A stretch of DNA of 64,000 nt from Tolypeutes matacus (GCA_026826555.1 JAKSZT010053769.1:4184505-4248504); one strand, 5' to 3'; counted from the first letter of the stretch, positions 1-13,800 are shown. Notes: generated from the letters alone by a model not told the origin. A program made the numbers and translations.

Positions 1-91
1 TAAACATATAATAAGACAAACTTTCAACACATATTGAAAAATTCATTCATCATAACTTCACCTGGTTTTCTTATTTTTGAAAAATAAGAAT
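1..91. other. Unassigned AT-rich sequence
   Basis: Short AT-rich stretch before the first SINE. I see no gene or recognisable repeat in it. Confidence 0.5.
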
Positions 92-466
92 GGGAAAGAG
101 ATTTGGCTCAAGCAATTGGACTCCAAGCGATTGGGCTCCAAGGTAGTCCAAGGTTCATTTCCCGGGGCCTCCTGGTGAAAGGCAAGCTGGCCCACGCGGA
201 GTATTGGTGCAGCAAGATGACGCAACAAAAAGAGACAGAGAAGAGACAATAAGAGACGCAGCAGACCAGGGAGCTGAGGTGGCACAAGAGCTTGAGTGCC
301 TGTCTCCCACTCCGGAAGGTCCCAGGATTGGTTCCTGGTACCACCTAAAGAGACGACAAGCAGACACAGAAGAATACACAGAGAGCAGACAGCACAAAAC
401 AACGAGGGCATGGGACGGGACGGTGGGGGGATAAATAAATAAAAATCCTAAAAAAAAAAAAAAAAA
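92..466 (+). repeat. Long DAS-type SINE (dimeric, tRNA-derived)
   Basis: A tRNA-like head (GGCTCAAGCAATTGG, A-box-like) is followed by a B-box-like GGTTCATTTCC. Then comes the middle segment with GATGACGCAACAAAAAGAGA and a second tRNA-like unit at about 280-345 (GGTGGCACAAGAGCTTGAG, then GGATTGGTTCCTGG). It ends in AATAAATAAA and a poly(A) tail at about 450-466. The head carries a small internal duplication (the 'ATTGG.CTCCAAG' phrase occurs twice). The family is attributed to armadillo from memory. Any long frame here is a by-product. Confidence 0.85.
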
Positions 467-3400
467 GGAAATAAATAATTAATCCAAATACACAAAACTG
501 ATAAGAGTAGAGAGGACCTAAAAATCTCCCATAATTGCACACAATGCATCTAATGTTTTTTGCAGTGCATCAGACTTGCCCCACTGATGTCAGGAAGTAA
601 TGTGATAAATTTGTGAGTAAATGTTAATCTCACAAAACTACATTATGATGAGCCTTATGCTGAGGAAAGTATGAATAACTTTTTTGTACTTAAGGAGTTT
701 GCCTCTAAAGGAGACTTTTCAAAAACATATCTAACTGCAAATTAAGTTGATGAATAAACTCTTCAAACTCTAGTTTGGAGAAATAGACACATAAGGATCA
801 GTGTTTTGACGTACAGGAAGAGTTGATTACTATTTGGTTTTTGTTTAATATCTGAGGAGGGCTTTTATGCACAGAATTAATAATTTCCTGTGTTTTAATT
901 AATAGGCAGTATATTAAAGTTGAAACATTAAAACCTAGATCTTCCTAAATCTACAAGTTTAAGTTTAAAATGTACAAATTTTGTGGATTTGTGTAAAGTA
1001 TACAAAAATATACTTTATGATAACAGTAAATTGATAAAAAATAAAAACCCGTTTTACTTGTTTCTTGATTAAGCTCAATTTTGGTAGATTAAATTCAATA
1101 GATTAAACAGTCCCCTTTACAATCTTTAATGAATTGCCCTTAAATATTTTAACCACATTTACAAATTTAATACCAGTATATCCTATTCTCTTAAACATTT
1201 TAGATGCCCAGTAGGGCAGATTTGCAAACATAATTTGCAAAACCTTTGTAAGTACTTTAGTAACTCTTGTAACTCATAAATAAAAATTACTTGATAGAAA
1301 TGCAAGTTCTATTAATCATTTGAATACTCACAAACAAATATCAAATTCTTTTCAAATTAAATTTCCTAATTCTAGGCACATTTTTAGTTAATATTCAGAT
1401 TCTCTAAAATATAACTTTCTCTTAAATCTTATAAACACTTTAAATAAGAAACACATAAAGCTTATTCCAATAATTTCAAAACATATTTTTAAACTTAACA
1501 TAAAAGACTTAATGCTATGGATTTTCTCCACTCTTATTTCTATTCTTTGAAGAGGTTAGTGAAGGGGGAAGCAGAGTTACTCCTCTGATGGGCCAAGGTT
1601 CCTGGATTTAAACTTTGGGACCCTTCTATGGGTCAGTGGCTGAAAACCAGGCATTGGCATGTAATATTTAATATGAAATTTAGATGTGCCTCTCATGGGA
1701 AAATGCAGAACGGACGGCCCAGCCCAAACTTTGGCTGGCAATAACCATCCATTCAGGAGGGCCAAGGAAATGAGGTGCTTGCAAAGCATAAAAACAAGTA
1801 GAGAGAAAAGTATGAGGATATTCAGGGCAGTGCTGTGCCCTGAGTCTAAGTCTCCTAAGAAATACAAAGCACGATTTGACAACCAGCATCAAATGCAGGT
1901 GAGAGAGTTTAAGTATTGGGAAGAGTATCAGTAGGCTTGAAAGATTTTGAATAGTTTCCAAAGCTGTCTCACTTGTAGCCAGACACTTGGAGAATGTATC
2001 TGATTGTATAAAAGTCAGTTGCCTTGAATCAAAGTTCATGAACAGTGCTTGAAAGAAGAAACTAAATTCTCTGGTGCAGTGGTATATTACCTTCTAGGGC
2101 CATGAATCAGGTGACTGACTATGCTTCCCAGTTTCCCAGGACAGTCTCAGGTTTTTCCTGTTACTGGCGTAATAATGGAAAACATCCCCTTTCATTCTCA
2201 AAAGTACTGTAATTTGAACAATAAATTATATGGTCTAGATGGTGAAATCTATGAACTATGCAGGAAAAATGCACATACAGACATAATTTTACAAACAATT
2301 ATTTCAGAAGGTTCATTTATATACTGAATCCAATCCAAGGATCTCTCTGAGATATACCCTAGACCCCAGGTTAAAAATTCTTGCTCTAGTGTTCAAGTCT
2401 CTAGGACTAGTCAGTCTTAAGGAACCCACAGCTGTAGAATTTGCAGCTCTCTGTACTTGTTTTAGATTATATTCTAATATTTCTCCTTGGTTATCAAAGA
2501 TTTTTCCACCTTGTAAAATGAAGAAATCCTAGTCTCAGTTATGCAAGTCTTTTCACTGAATAAAGGCCCATGGCCTGAAATCCTTATAGATCATGGGTAG
2601 ACCTTATGGGGAGGGAGGAATAAAAACGTCTTTAAAATGTATAAGCATCTATAGTGGTTAAGTGATTTCTCCATGAACTTCAAGATTTTTTAGAAGATTG
2701 GCATTTATAAAGGAAACATTAACTTAATTCTTTTGGAACGTAAAGTGAATAATCTCAGCAAATATTTAGAGCTTCCTATTGGAGCTATATGTTACTAATG
2801 AGTTGGATGAGCTAGAAGCAGAGGTCATTTAGAAAAATATATCTGGGTCTAGTAACCACCATAGCCATATATGAAAGGAGGAATTCATATGCATTAAGGA
2901 GACGTGTCCTTAGCAGCTGGAGTCTGACCCTGGAGTCAATATTGTTAGATGACAAATATACTCTCTAGGGTGGGGCACTGAACAAGCAGAGATGCTGTCA
3001 GAAGCCGTCATTCCTCCTTTAGCATGGAAGTGATTGTTTTAAAGCCTAATTCTACCTTCTAAGATAGTTTTATTTTGACTTAACTTCTATGAAATTCCTT
3101 CTGATAATTTTCTTTTTACTTTTTCTCTTTTAACTATTTAATTTCATAGAAAAATAATAATATAAATAGATTCTCTGTGGTCATGATTAGAGTTTTCTGT
3201 CTTATGATCTAGCCTTCTGTATACCGAAATGCCAGGTTTTGTAAAAGACAGTGGTAAATGAAGACTAACTTAATATGGAGATGACAAATTCATTATATGT
3301 CAGTATCAGGGTAAATGTAACTCCTGGTATACTATATCATGTAACATAACACTTCAAATTCTGTGAAGTTGTCTTTAAGCTAAAAATCATAGCTTTTAAT

Positions 3401-4611
3401 ATTTTGAATTCACAGCAGGAGAAAAACACTTCATTTTTAAACAGTTTCTAAAGAAAAGTAGTATTATACTTAAAATTTTCTCATTTGTCAAATAGTAATA
3501 AGTAACTTTACAAGAGCTCAATTTTTTGTGCATATAATTGAATATATTTCTGGGGAGATCAAAATATCCTATAATTCCAAACTTATCTTTAGTAAGTGTG
3601 CTTGTATATCTTTTATACCAATTATTTCTGTTATATTGTTTCTCCAAAAGAAGAAACTAGTTTCAAACACTAGAATTTCAGTAATATTGAGGTTTCAGAA
3701 AAACTGCTGTGATTGTTATTTAAAGAAACACAGTCACTTATTGTTTCCATAAATTGATCTTTTTTGGAAACTTTGCATTATCCACTTTGTATGTTTCATC
3801 CATAAAGTTAAGTACCAGTGAAAGAATAACACATACTTAAATTCTCAATATTCTTCCGTTTGCATATGTTTCCCATATGACTCATTCTGTAACAACTATT
3901 CTCATAGTCTTCAGCAATAGGTCAGCCCAGAAAGCAAACAGAGAGGAACCTTGTCACATTTACCTTCTTCCTGATTTAAGACCTCGTCAGCATTTCAAGA
4001 CTAAGCTTTTCTGTGTTCACCACGTTGCATTTCCTTGAATCTGTGCTTATAGTAACCAATCACATTTGTTCATTATTTATAGGCTTTTAGAATGTGCATA
4101 ATGGGGAAAAATGTGTTCCAATTCAGTGAATATTTAGGATGTAATTTTAGAAGGGTATCTGGATTACAGTTAAACCAGTTTTCTATTATTCTCATTTATA
4201 TGGGTTGCCAAATAAAAGGTCCTCTTAGTGTAAGTAATTCAACCAGCTAATTATTGTACAATTTAAACCATTTGATGAATTTGGTGAATTTCTTGAGGTT
4301 GCAAAGATGGTTTGAGGGATATCTGGATTTATCCAGGGCACAAAATGCAGATATTCTATGAGGAGATTTCCACGTGGAATCATTCAGTTCACTTTGTTCA
4401 AAATACTAGAATTAGGACTAGATTGTTTTGTTTTTTAAACACCTAATTATGCATAGAAAAATTTTTATTTTAAATTTCAAACAAATACATCAGCATCTTA
4501 TTCATGGTTTGAAGACAATGCTCAGCTGATTTGTTCTGCTAGCCCTACCCGAGCTCATTTTATACTACTCTTAAATGAACATCTTTATTTCCTTATGGTG
4601 CTTTCAAAATA
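467..4611. other. No gene seen; AT-rich unique-looking sequence
   Basis: About 4.1 kb with no recognisable exon, retrocopy or young repeat. Open frames are short, overlap on both strands and show no family resemblance. A segment at about 2330-2400 (CCCCAGGTTAAAAATTCTTG) resembles the end of an old hAT element, but too little is left to name it. Confidence 0.5.
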
Positions 4612-4615
4612 ATTT

Positions 4616-4666
<51 letters not shown>

Positions 4667-4819
4667 TTCATTTATCCCCCCCTTGCTGCTTGTGCTCTCT
4701 GGGTCAGCTAACCACACCGTGCGGGCGGGCTTGCCTTCACCAGGAGACCCCGGGAACTGAACCCTGGGCCTCCCATATGGTAAACGGGAGCCCTACTGAT
4801 TGAGCCACAGCCGCTTCCC
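4612..4819 (-). repeat. Intermediate DAS-type SINE with long (TTTA)n tail
   Basis: Read on the minus strand, the element starts GGGAAGCGGCTGTGGCTCA near 4819. It has a B box at about 4750-4760, the GCCCGCCCGCACGG segment, and ends in an expanded TAAA-type tail, seen on the plus strand as (TTTA)n at 4615-4670. It matches the copy at 44935-45113 in length and subtype. The tail has become a microsatellite. Confidence 0.85.
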
Positions 4820-5352
4820 TCAAAATAATTTTATGTGACATGCCAAAAATGTGTATCATTCACAGCTCATATTAGTTTGGAAAACTGGGATAAGTCATTT
4901 TTGAAGATGGGGAAAGAATACAAGTCAGTAAGTAAGACTCTGAAAATTATCATAAAAATTTCTGAAAGCAAACATTAGTGTATCTGTCTTAAATTGTTAC
5001 AAATCTTCTAAAATCATAGCTATATTTATTATGGTGCTTATTTGTTGATGCATGATACCTCAAAATGTTATTGGCCATTCATCTTAGATTTTATAGTCTC
5101 TTTATTCTTTGTAGTGAATTGGTTGCCATGGTTAGAATATTTTCCTTTCAGCATCATTCATCAACTTTTATCATAAGCTTATCCTGCATTATTTTGCTAT
5201 TAGAGCCATTTAGATAAGTCAGTATGATTGGACTACAGAAAAGTGGATAAAAGTATTAGGATTGCTTTGGGATTACTAATCTAAGGCATGCATTTTCAGG
5301 AAGAATGTTTTTCTACAAAATGACCCTTATAAGTAAAATCTCTACTTCTATT
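4820..5352. other. No gene seen
   Basis: AT-rich sequence between two SINEs with no frame or repeat I can name. Confidence 0.45.
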
Positions 5353-5710
5353 GGTTATGGGTATTTTTTTTTTTTAAGATTTATTTGTTTATTTTACTTT
5401 TTACCCATTTTTAACCCTCCCCCCCTACATCTGTTTTTGTTGTTTTTTGTGTGTCCGTTCACTGGGCAATTCTCTGTTCCTGTTTCCTGCCCTCTCTTCT
5501 CATCCTTCTCCTGTCTTCACTGGGAAACCTTCGATGTGGGAGAGAGGCATTCTGCCACCTGTGCCACCTTAGTTCCTGTTTTAATTTGGCACATCTTGTC
5601 TTGGGTCTCCCTTTGTGTCACTCTCCTGTTATGGCATCACCTTGCTGCGTGGCTCGTTGGGGCCTGTCACACCTGCATGCGGGGCCTGGCGGCTCAGGTT
5701 ATGGGTATTT
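5353..5710 (-). repeat. 5'-truncated SINE of a second subfamily, with target duplications
   Basis: The minus-strand element ends in poly(A) (plus-strand T run at 5364-5374) and carries the second tRNA-like unit and the CAGGAAACAGGAACAGAG segment. The first tRNA unit is missing. The direct repeat GGTTATGGGTA flanks it at 5353-5363 and 5697-5707, so this is a clean retrotransposition. The full-length relative is at 62035-62478. Confidence 0.8.
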
Positions 5711-7228
5711 TTTTTTTTTTTTTAACCATTTTGAATAGTTACACTACTGATTTTAAGCAAAACTTCCTCTCTTTGTTGGCTAATTATATGTTCTGCGCTA
5801 GAGTAAACCAGAGACCAACTATGAAGTAATATAGTTATTCTGGCATATTTGATACAAGAAAGAATAACTTACATAATTAATCCCCAAAGCATATCATACC
5901 AGAAAAAATACTACATCTTTGGCATCTTGTTAACTCAGAACTACTATAGGTTTCAAGGAAAAGAGGATAAGAAGTCGTTCATGATTTTAAGGAATGGCAA
6001 GAGAGCTTTGTGCATTACTCTGAGGTTTTGGTTTTGTGGCCATTTTACATTTCTCTCTGGAGGCACATTTCAGGTTAGGCAATAACCCAAGAAGGATTTA
6101 TTAAGCTCAGAAGAAGGAAGTTACCAAGGCAAAAGTGGTGCCCCGGGGGCCGGTTCACACTAGCTAATTGCTAGAGTTCTGGGGCACTGGATAAGTACAA
6201 AGACTTCTGTATTTTACTTCCAACCACAGGTCAACGTCGAGATATGGCCACAGAAATGCATTGTTTAGCCTGTCTGGTTATCTAACGACCACAAAAGAAG
6301 TAGTTCCAAGATCATACTTGTACTCAGTGCTTACTGCAAGAGAAAAAGAAACAAGATAGTGCTGCTTCCACCTAGTGTTATGACCCTGCAGAGCCCTGGA
6401 CCCTCCTCACACCTTTAGCACCAGCATCTGTCCCAGCACTGAGGCGTAGTAGCCTCAAAGTTTTGGCTTCAAGGATGTAGTTGTGGCTCATGGGACACAG
6501 GGCTAGTTATGACAGGAAAGTGTGCAAGCCAGAGCTGAGGCAGGACCTTCCTGCACCTTCTGTTGGCACCATACCACTGGGGCCTGAAAGAATTATCAGT
6601 GCTAGATTCGGAGCTGAGTGCTGTCCTTTTGACAACCTGGGAAAGTTTCCCTTTTACAGAATGACAATGAAATGACTAAGTCTTCTTGGAGAACATCAGG
6701 GTGATGTTCCGCTTCTACTACCCCATTTTATGAACCTGGTATATGCTGACTTTTATTTTATTTTATTTTAATGACTTTATATCCAATTTCTAGAAGTTTT
6801 ATTGGGTTCTTTCTCAATCTACCTGTTTATTTTTATAGCATTTTGCCTTTATTACCTCTGCCCGTTAAAAAAGTCTTTAATTACTTTAAACATACTTATT
6901 TGACTTGGGAGTGCTAAACCTCCTATTTGTTTTGCTTGTTGAACCTCCTTTGGTGGGATATTTTTCTTGCAATGGTCTATATTTTTTATTTGTAACTCAC
7001 CTTCCATGGGGATTTTTCTCTAGGTGTCCAGTGTAGACATACTATATACTACATTTTTTATTTTGTGTTTGGCAGGGGCCTGGGTGGTATCTCTGGTCCA
7101 GGGTCATTTTTATATTAATTGTTCTCCTCCAGAAACTTCTACACAATGAGGAAAATGTAAACTTAGTTTCCATACCCACACCTAGGACAGACTTAGAGTT
7201 TTGTATTTTCATAGGAGAATTTTTTTAA
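5711..7228. other. No gene seen; possible old L1/LTR debris
   Basis: AT-rich sequence. The 6040-6420 part is richer in GC and could be an eroded LTR, and 6740-7060 reads like old L1 antisense sequence. Neither can be assigned with confidence. No coding frame is supportable. Confidence 0.35.
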
Positions 7229-7655
7229 AATTGCTGTTTTCAGGAAGCGGATGTGGCTCAAGTGATTGGGCTCCCGTCTACCATATAGGAGGTCCAGGAT
7301 TTGATTCCTGGGGCCTCCTGGTGAAAGGTAAACTGGCCCATGCAGGAGTGCTGTCTTGCGCAGGAGTGCTGGACCGTGCAGAGAGCTGGCATAGCAAGAT
7401 GACGCAACAAAAAGAGACACAGAAGAGAGACAATAAGAGACACAGCAGACCAGGGAGCTGAGGTGGTGCAAGAAATTGAGCATATCTCTCCACTCCAGAA
7501 GGTCCCAGCATCGGTTCTTGGTGCCACCTAAAGAGAAGACAAGCAGACACAAAAGAATACACAGAGAGCAGACAGTGAGCCCAAAACAGTGGTGGGGTGT
7601 GTGTGTGGGGGGTGGAGAGAAATAAATAAATCTTTTAAAAAACAATTGTGGTTTT
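7229..7655 (+). repeat. Long DAS-type SINE (dimeric)
   Basis: Head GGAAGCGGATGTGGCTCAAG at about 7243, B box in GGATTTGATTCCTGG, then a GCGCAGGAGTGCTGG.. partial duplication. The GATGACGCAACAAAAAGAGA segment, a second tRNA-like unit near 7460-7535 and an AAATAAATAAATC tail to about 7640 follow. The flanks AATTGCTGTTTTC (7230) and AATTGTGGTTTTC (7643) look like a slightly diverged target duplication. Confidence 0.85.
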
Positions 7656-8500
7656 CTTTACTGGATCTCTCCAAGAGACAAGTTTCTTTTCTGCATTTCT
7701 TGACCACTGGGTGGAATTTTATATCTCCTTTTTCCCAGAGCCCCTAGTTTCAGCCAGAAGTCTGTGTCAGTTCCCTTCTTTGCACCAAAACCACTTTTCC
7801 TGTGCCCACTTGACACTTCTGAATATTCCCTGGACTGATAGTTGTAAGCCAGGAAGGTATAAAAGCAACTAGTCTCCTTTAATAGCCATGTCTAAATAAA
7901 TTCATGTTAATATAGGCACTCATGATTGCTTTTTACTCAGTATTTGCTCCTTGGGAAAAGAGGATCCAGTGGTGCAGCATAGTGTTATCTAAGGAGTGAT
8001 TATTGCCATGGTGATGTGGGAGTGGCATTATTTAAGGTCCTGGTGGAGCCTGCCCTGAGCTTTACTCATATTGACTGGGAAGGGGAGAGACTGAGGAAGG
8101 GAGGCATGTGGGGCAGGGAGCAGCCTGCAAGCCTGGGTTGAGCCAGGTGGTGACTACAAGTGTGCTGGGCTACAGATGTGGGTCCAGATAGAGGCCTGAT
8201 TCAGGGTGGGTGGAAGGACAATAGCACCTAATTCTTCCTGTAGAGTTAGATGAAAGCTTCTATTTCCTTATCCTTGGAATGAGAAATGATAACATTCAGG
8301 ATATGTGTGTCCCTGTGTAAATATCTAAGAAAGTAAGCTGATGGGATAGAGGGTGAGTTAGAATACTACCCAGTTTGTGCCACTTTTATTCCAGGCTCTT
8401 AATATATCTCGTATATTGTGTATGCATGTATATGCATGTATCTATATGTCTCAGTGGTTCTTAGATGTCTTGGTGGTGATGAATCATTAGTAAAGGTAAA
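7656..8500. other. No gene seen
   Basis: Unassigned sequence with moderate GC. Short frames only. Confidence 0.45.
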
Positions 8501-9000
8501 GGAAACCTCATCCATTCAAAAAATATTTGTGGCATGCCTACCACTTCCAGGCATATTTCTAGGCATGGAAGATTCAGCACTGAATAAAAGAGCTCAAAAT
8601 TCCTGGCCTCATGGAATTTACAGTCTGTTTAATGAAAGGCAGATAATAAGTAAAATAAGTAATATATATAGTGTGTTAGATGCAGATAAATGGTATGGAG
8701 GAAAACAAAGCAGGTAAGGGATGTGTTGAGAGGTGGTAGTGGGTGTTTGTCATTTTAAATAGGGTACTTAGGAAAGTCCTCATGGAGTAAGAGGGAGGGC
8801 AAAAACTGGGAGGCCAGGAGTGCCCATAGGGTGGATGAGGCCACTTGACTGACAGTGAGTTCAGGGGGAAGTGTAGGAGATGAAGTCGAGAGGCACCAAG
8901 GGGCTGTATAGGTTTCATGACACAGCAGAAGGCATGACATCCAATCTCCATGGAGCTTATCACACTGGGCAAAAGCTCTGTAGCATTTGGGTGAACTGAT
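8500..9000 (-). repeat. L2 LINE fragment (3' region)
   Basis: The plus strand reads as the reverse of the L2 3' end: CATTCAAAAAATATTTGTGG, then the AGGCATATTTCTAGGCATGG, CCTCATGGAATTTACAG and GGTATGGAGGAAAACAAAG phrases typical of that LINE. It is old and diverged. Confidence 0.6.
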
Positions 9001-9984
9001 TCTTTGGATTAAAGGGTGGAGCAGGATTATGGGTGGCTGTGGAAGAAGGCATATTTTGTTAATAAGGGTCAGCCCTCAGAATAGTAGAGTCCAGCAAGCT
9101 GCTCTCTGAAGCCCTTGTCACCTACTTCAGTAGGCTCAGGATACTGTGCTGAGCTGGGATGCTTCAAATGTCATTTGATAATCTTGTCCCTGCCCAGGAC
9201 CTGGCTGATATTGGGTTAAGATAGTCAGCCACTTTGCCCCTCTAGAATGCTTGAAGATAAACTTCCTTTAAGACTCAAAGGATAATTTAATTTTTTGTTC
9301 CTTGAAATAGAAAATTACCTTACTAAGAATGCTAGGTACCTCTGAGAACTACAAAGACAAGTGAGACATGAAGCCTGCTCCTAAGACAGGGATGGGGAGG
9401 AAAAGGATTTGTACACACTCACAAACACACAGAAACCCAGAAAATTCTACTAAAAAAAGAATTTCAGACATGGTTGTTGACAGTAGGGAAAGATTTTTCT
9501 GGAGGGAGAACTTACTGTTGATTTATAAAACCTGAGGACATAGGCAACTGCAAAAGCTGGTCTTGGGTTTAGCTGTGATCATCAGTGCTCTGTCCCTTTG
9601 AAATAGGGGCCCAATCTTGTTTGTCCAGATCCTTTCTGGAACAGGCATCAAGTAGTTAGGGCTTTGCTCACAGAATTTCCTCATGCTACCTGTTGGAGCT
9701 TTGGATTTTATCTGTTCCTGATGTTTCCACGATCCGTTTTACTTGTTAGGATGGCCTACTCCTCCATGTTGGATCTTTCCTCAGCAAGGGCTTGACTGAC
9801 CTTTCCTGCCACTTCCAGATAATGTGTTCTGCCTGCCTGAATTTCCTGCTAAAACCAACCTCAGATTCTGAGCATTCAATGGCTGCCTGACTCCAATAGG
9901 TCTAGTTCTAGGGGTCTCTGGGCATTTCACTTTCTGCTCTCCCTTCTGAATTGAACTGGACCATACCTCAAATGCCCCAAGCTG
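9001..9984. other. No gene seen
   Basis: Unassigned sequence without a supportable frame or repeat family. Confidence 0.4.
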
Positions 9985-10320
9985 TTTCATGCCTCAGGTC
10001 TTTGCATATCTGATTGCTCTGTCTGGAAAGGTCACCCTACATTCTTGCTAGAATATCTAGCTAATTTTTGCTACCATTTCAGAAAAAAACCTCCTTGAAC
10101 ACTCTACCGAAATAAGTAGGCTACCTTTATTATCTGTCATTTTGTTCATTTTCATATCAGAAAATTGAGGTAAAGCAAAAATATATATAGAAAAGAGACT
10201 TCCTATCATACTAAATAATACAATATTTATTTTTATTGTATAGCACTTGACTCGTATCATTTCTGAGCCTTTTTTTTTTCCCTGTTAGGATTAAATCTTC
10301 TTAGAAGATAAAATAAAAAA
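9985..10320 (+). repeat. L2 LINE fragment
   Basis: The phrases CTCAGGTCTTTGCATATCTG, CCTCCTTGAACACTCTACC and TATAGCACTTGACTC follow the order of the L2 3' region in sense orientation. Diverged. Confidence 0.5.
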
Positions 10321-11640
10321 GAAACCAATATTATTCAACTTAATGACTTACTTCTCACTTGACTAATATAGTAAGGACCAACTGGTGGTTATACTCAATA
10401 GATTGTGTATGCACAATCAGCTTCTCCATTTTTAAAAGGGTATGATAGTAAAGACCTACCTGAATTCCTAGGAGGAAAATAAACAGTTAAGACTGTAAAG
10501 GGTTGGCTAAATATTAAATGCTATACAAATACCTTTGGTGCTGCTATACAGGAAGGACTCATGACCTTTTAGATAAAGTTTATTAAATTTCCGAGTGAAG
10601 AAAATGAATGAGCAACAAAGCAGGCATTGCAATTGGAAATCAGTCCTCTGGTAGATTACTGATAAGTACTCTTTTTTTCAGTTATACTTTCCTTTTGAGG
10701 AAATGCAAACACTTCGTAACACGATTTTACAAATAATCCCAGTCTATGAAGCAGGAGGCCATTTTTACAAAGAAGGAAGCTTGAGCAAAGAATACAAGTG
10801 ACTTGATAAGAATCAGTAGTAGGGTAGGTGAGAAGGGAAATTTACATGAATATCTGGTTCTTTGGTTAAAGAGTCCCATGCGCCATGATTCAACCAGGAT
10901 TTTACCAAGAATAGCATCTGGTGCTTGATTAATGTTTGTTTGAATGAATATTATTTCCAAGGTGTCCTATTATACAAACAGCAAATGAAGAAAAATCTAT
11001 TCAAGAATATCTACAAAAATTTAGTAAGAAAGGTCAGAGTCTGTGGTATTTGAACCAATACTGCTTTCCCAATTCCTCTCCTAACTCAATGAGGCAGAGA
11101 CACCACCCCCAGACAGCTACAGCCAAGAACACAGTACTCCTTCTCCTCACCCCACCCCCAGAGTCCCGCTATAGGGCTTTCTTCCTGGGAGGAACAAGAT
11201 TTAACATTCCTCATCCTGTTTCCAGCTGCCTGTTGATAGGTCCCTGCTGAGTATGATTGAGTGGTGGGGGCTCCCTTCTACCTCAATCCCACTAATGAAA
11301 TGGAGCTTCTACCTAGGGCATAGTACACTGAGAATACTGAGGTCCTGATAGACCTCCTCCTGGCTCATATGGCAGAGGTTCTATGACAGGAAAGGCATGC
11401 CAAGAGGACCTCAGGATACTGACCCCACTTTCCCCAGCACTCAGCTCCTAGAGTGGGGGTATCATGCAGAGAGGAGCCTGCTGTTGTCCATCTCCAGCTT
11501 CAGAGCCCTGGCTCAGAGATTTTGCCTAGGGGCAAAAGCAAACCATGAAATAGGTAGTTCTAATCTCTTCACAAAGGAACTAATTTCCTTTGCCATAGGA
11601 CATGGAGCAGTTCAAACCTAAGAACACTCAAAAAACAGTG
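10321..11640. other. No gene seen; 11040-11640 possibly an L1M 5' UTR
   Basis: The first 700 bases are unassigned. From about 11040 the sequence turns GC-richer and leads directly into the plus-strand L1M/HAL1-like element, so it may be that element's 5' UTR. No coding frame is supportable. Confidence 0.35.
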
Positions 11641-13502
11641 GAGGTTGTGAGAAAAGGGAACTGGGAGGAGATTTGTGATTGTAATGAGGAAACAACTAAG
11701 ACTGTAGGCTGTCTAGTTTTCACAAGTGAACAAGGGAATAAGGCAGATGGGAGGATCCCTTCTGGGGTCTGAACAAATATCAATCCTGACCACAAAACTA
11801 TTCTGTCAAAGAAGCACAGTTTTATTAGATTAGTGTACAGAGTAATTTATGTCCTAGGCCATTATTTTTGTAAATGACAGAGCATTTAGCCAGCAATTAG
11901 TGGAGCTTAACAGCTGTATATGGTTAGAAAAAGAGTGGAAGAGACCTCTACCAATCAGTGTTATAACTGAGTGACTGTGGGGATACCCAAACTGTACCTG
12001 CCTTAGGAGCAAAATCAGAGACTTAAGCTAGTGGTTGGGGGAAGATAGACTGCACTAAAATAATACAGTCAGTCACTAAACAAATTAAAAAGCAAATAAC
12101 AATAACAAGCCCTGGAAGGAGAAGAGGGGCTATTACTCAGAATTGCTGCAATATATTGTCTAAAATATCCAGTGTCAAACAAAAAAAATTATGAAGAACG
12201 TAAAGAAACAGTAAATCATGACCCATACACCTGTAAAAAATCAGGCAACACAAATGGCCTGTGAGAGCAGCCAGATGTTGGATTTAACAGGAAGAGATTT
12301 AAAAGTAGCCATTATAAATATGTTCACAGAACTAAAGGAAAACTTGATTAAATAAATAAATGAAGGTATGACAATGATGTCACATTAAATAGAAAATATC
12401 AGAGAAATTTTAAAAAGAACAAAATGGAAACTCTGGAATTGAAAAGTACAATAACTAACAAAAGTTCACTAGAGGGCCTCAGCAGTTGATTTGCATGGGC
12501 AAATAGTGAACTTGAAGATAGATCAATAGAGATTATACAAGTCAAAGAACAGATAGAAAAAGAGTGAAGAAATATAAACAGAATCTTACAGAAATGTGGG
12601 AATTTAAGAGCATCAACATACACATAATGGAAGTTCCAGAAGAGAAGAGAGAAAAAGGAATAAAAAAAAATTCTAAGAAATAATGGTGAAGAACGTTCAA
12701 AATTTATTGAAAAACAATAACCTACATATCCAGGAAGCTCAACTAACTCCAAGTAGGATAAACATAAAGAACTCCACAAACGGATACATCATAGAAAAAA
12801 TGCTGAAAGTCAAAGACAAGGAGAAAATCTTGAAAGCAGTGAGAAAAATGAAACGTGATTATAAGAGCCCTAGCAAGATTTAAAACTGACTTTTTAACAG
12901 AAACAATGGAGGCAGAAAGGCAGTGGGATAACACATTCAAAGTGCTCAAAGAATAAATGCCAACCAAGATACCTATATCCAGCAAACCTATTGTTAAAAA
13001 ATGAAGGCAAACTAGACTTCCAGCTAAACAAAAACTGGAAGTATTCATTTCTAGCAAACTGGCCTTACAAGAAATACTAAAGAAAGGACTTCACCTTGAA
13101 AACTCATGATCTCATATGGTAATATAAATCCAGACAAACAAAAACACCATTAAAGGTAATTATTTAATTATAGGATACACTATTAATGCATATTTTTCTC
13201 CTTTCACTCTGATTTAAAAACCAATTATAACAAATTATATACACAGATATGTATTCTGGGGCATAAAATATAGAGAAATGTAACATATCCATAATATTTT
13301 TGCCAAAAATAGCACAAAGACATGAATGGGAGCAAAGCTGTAATTGGATAAGGAAATGACAGATAGTAAATTAGTAATTATAACAATGTATTATTGGGTT
13401 TATAACATTAATAGATGCAATATGTATAACAACAATACCAGAAAAATGGGATAAAGGTAATAGAGCTACATAGGAGTAACATTTCTACATATTACTGGAT
13501 TT
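11640..13502 (+). repeat. Old L1M / HAL1-like 5' half with decayed ORF1
   Basis: Sense L1M sequence includes the phrases CCAGATGTTGGATTTAACAG and AGGAAGCTCAACTAACTCC. A piece of ORF1 remains open at 12683-12883; its HIQEAQLTPSRINIK and KVKDKEKILKA phrases are typical of the L1 ORF1p RNA-binding region. ORF2 is not seen after it, which fits either truncation or a HAL1 (ORF1-only) element. The plus end abuts the 3' tail of a minus-strand L1. Confidence 0.7.
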
Positions 13503-13800
13503 AAGCTAGTATAATTTTTTCTTTAGTGGAGAAATTATGTGTAAAGTACAGGATTCCCATCTACCACCACACCACCAACACCTTGCATTGGTGTGGAACA
13601 TTTGTTAAAATTGTTGATAGCACATTTTTATAATTGTACTATTAACTAAAGCCTGTGATTTAACTTGGAGTTCACTCTAAGTATTGTAGTGTAGTTCCCA
13701 TGGATTTGAAAAATTGTTATTCTGTTATCATTTATACAATCTAACATTAACACCCTTAATCACATTCAGATATATATTTCAGTGCTGTAAATTGCATTTA

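Noticed and set aside
1577..2039. Overlapping frames of about 100-119 codons on both strands near 1.6-2.0 kb
   Set aside because: Frames overlap on opposite strands with no family resemblance, no splice-site pattern and no retrocopy signature.
5305..5829. A 174-codon open frame on the plus strand
   Set aside because: It runs antisense through a SINE and its T-rich tail. The product is low-complexity and hydrophobic because of the repeat.
12399..12779. A 126-codon minus-strand frame with apparent hydrophobic stretches
   Set aside because: It is the antisense of plus-strand L1M ORF1 sequence. The F/L/S-rich product comes from reversed A-rich codons.
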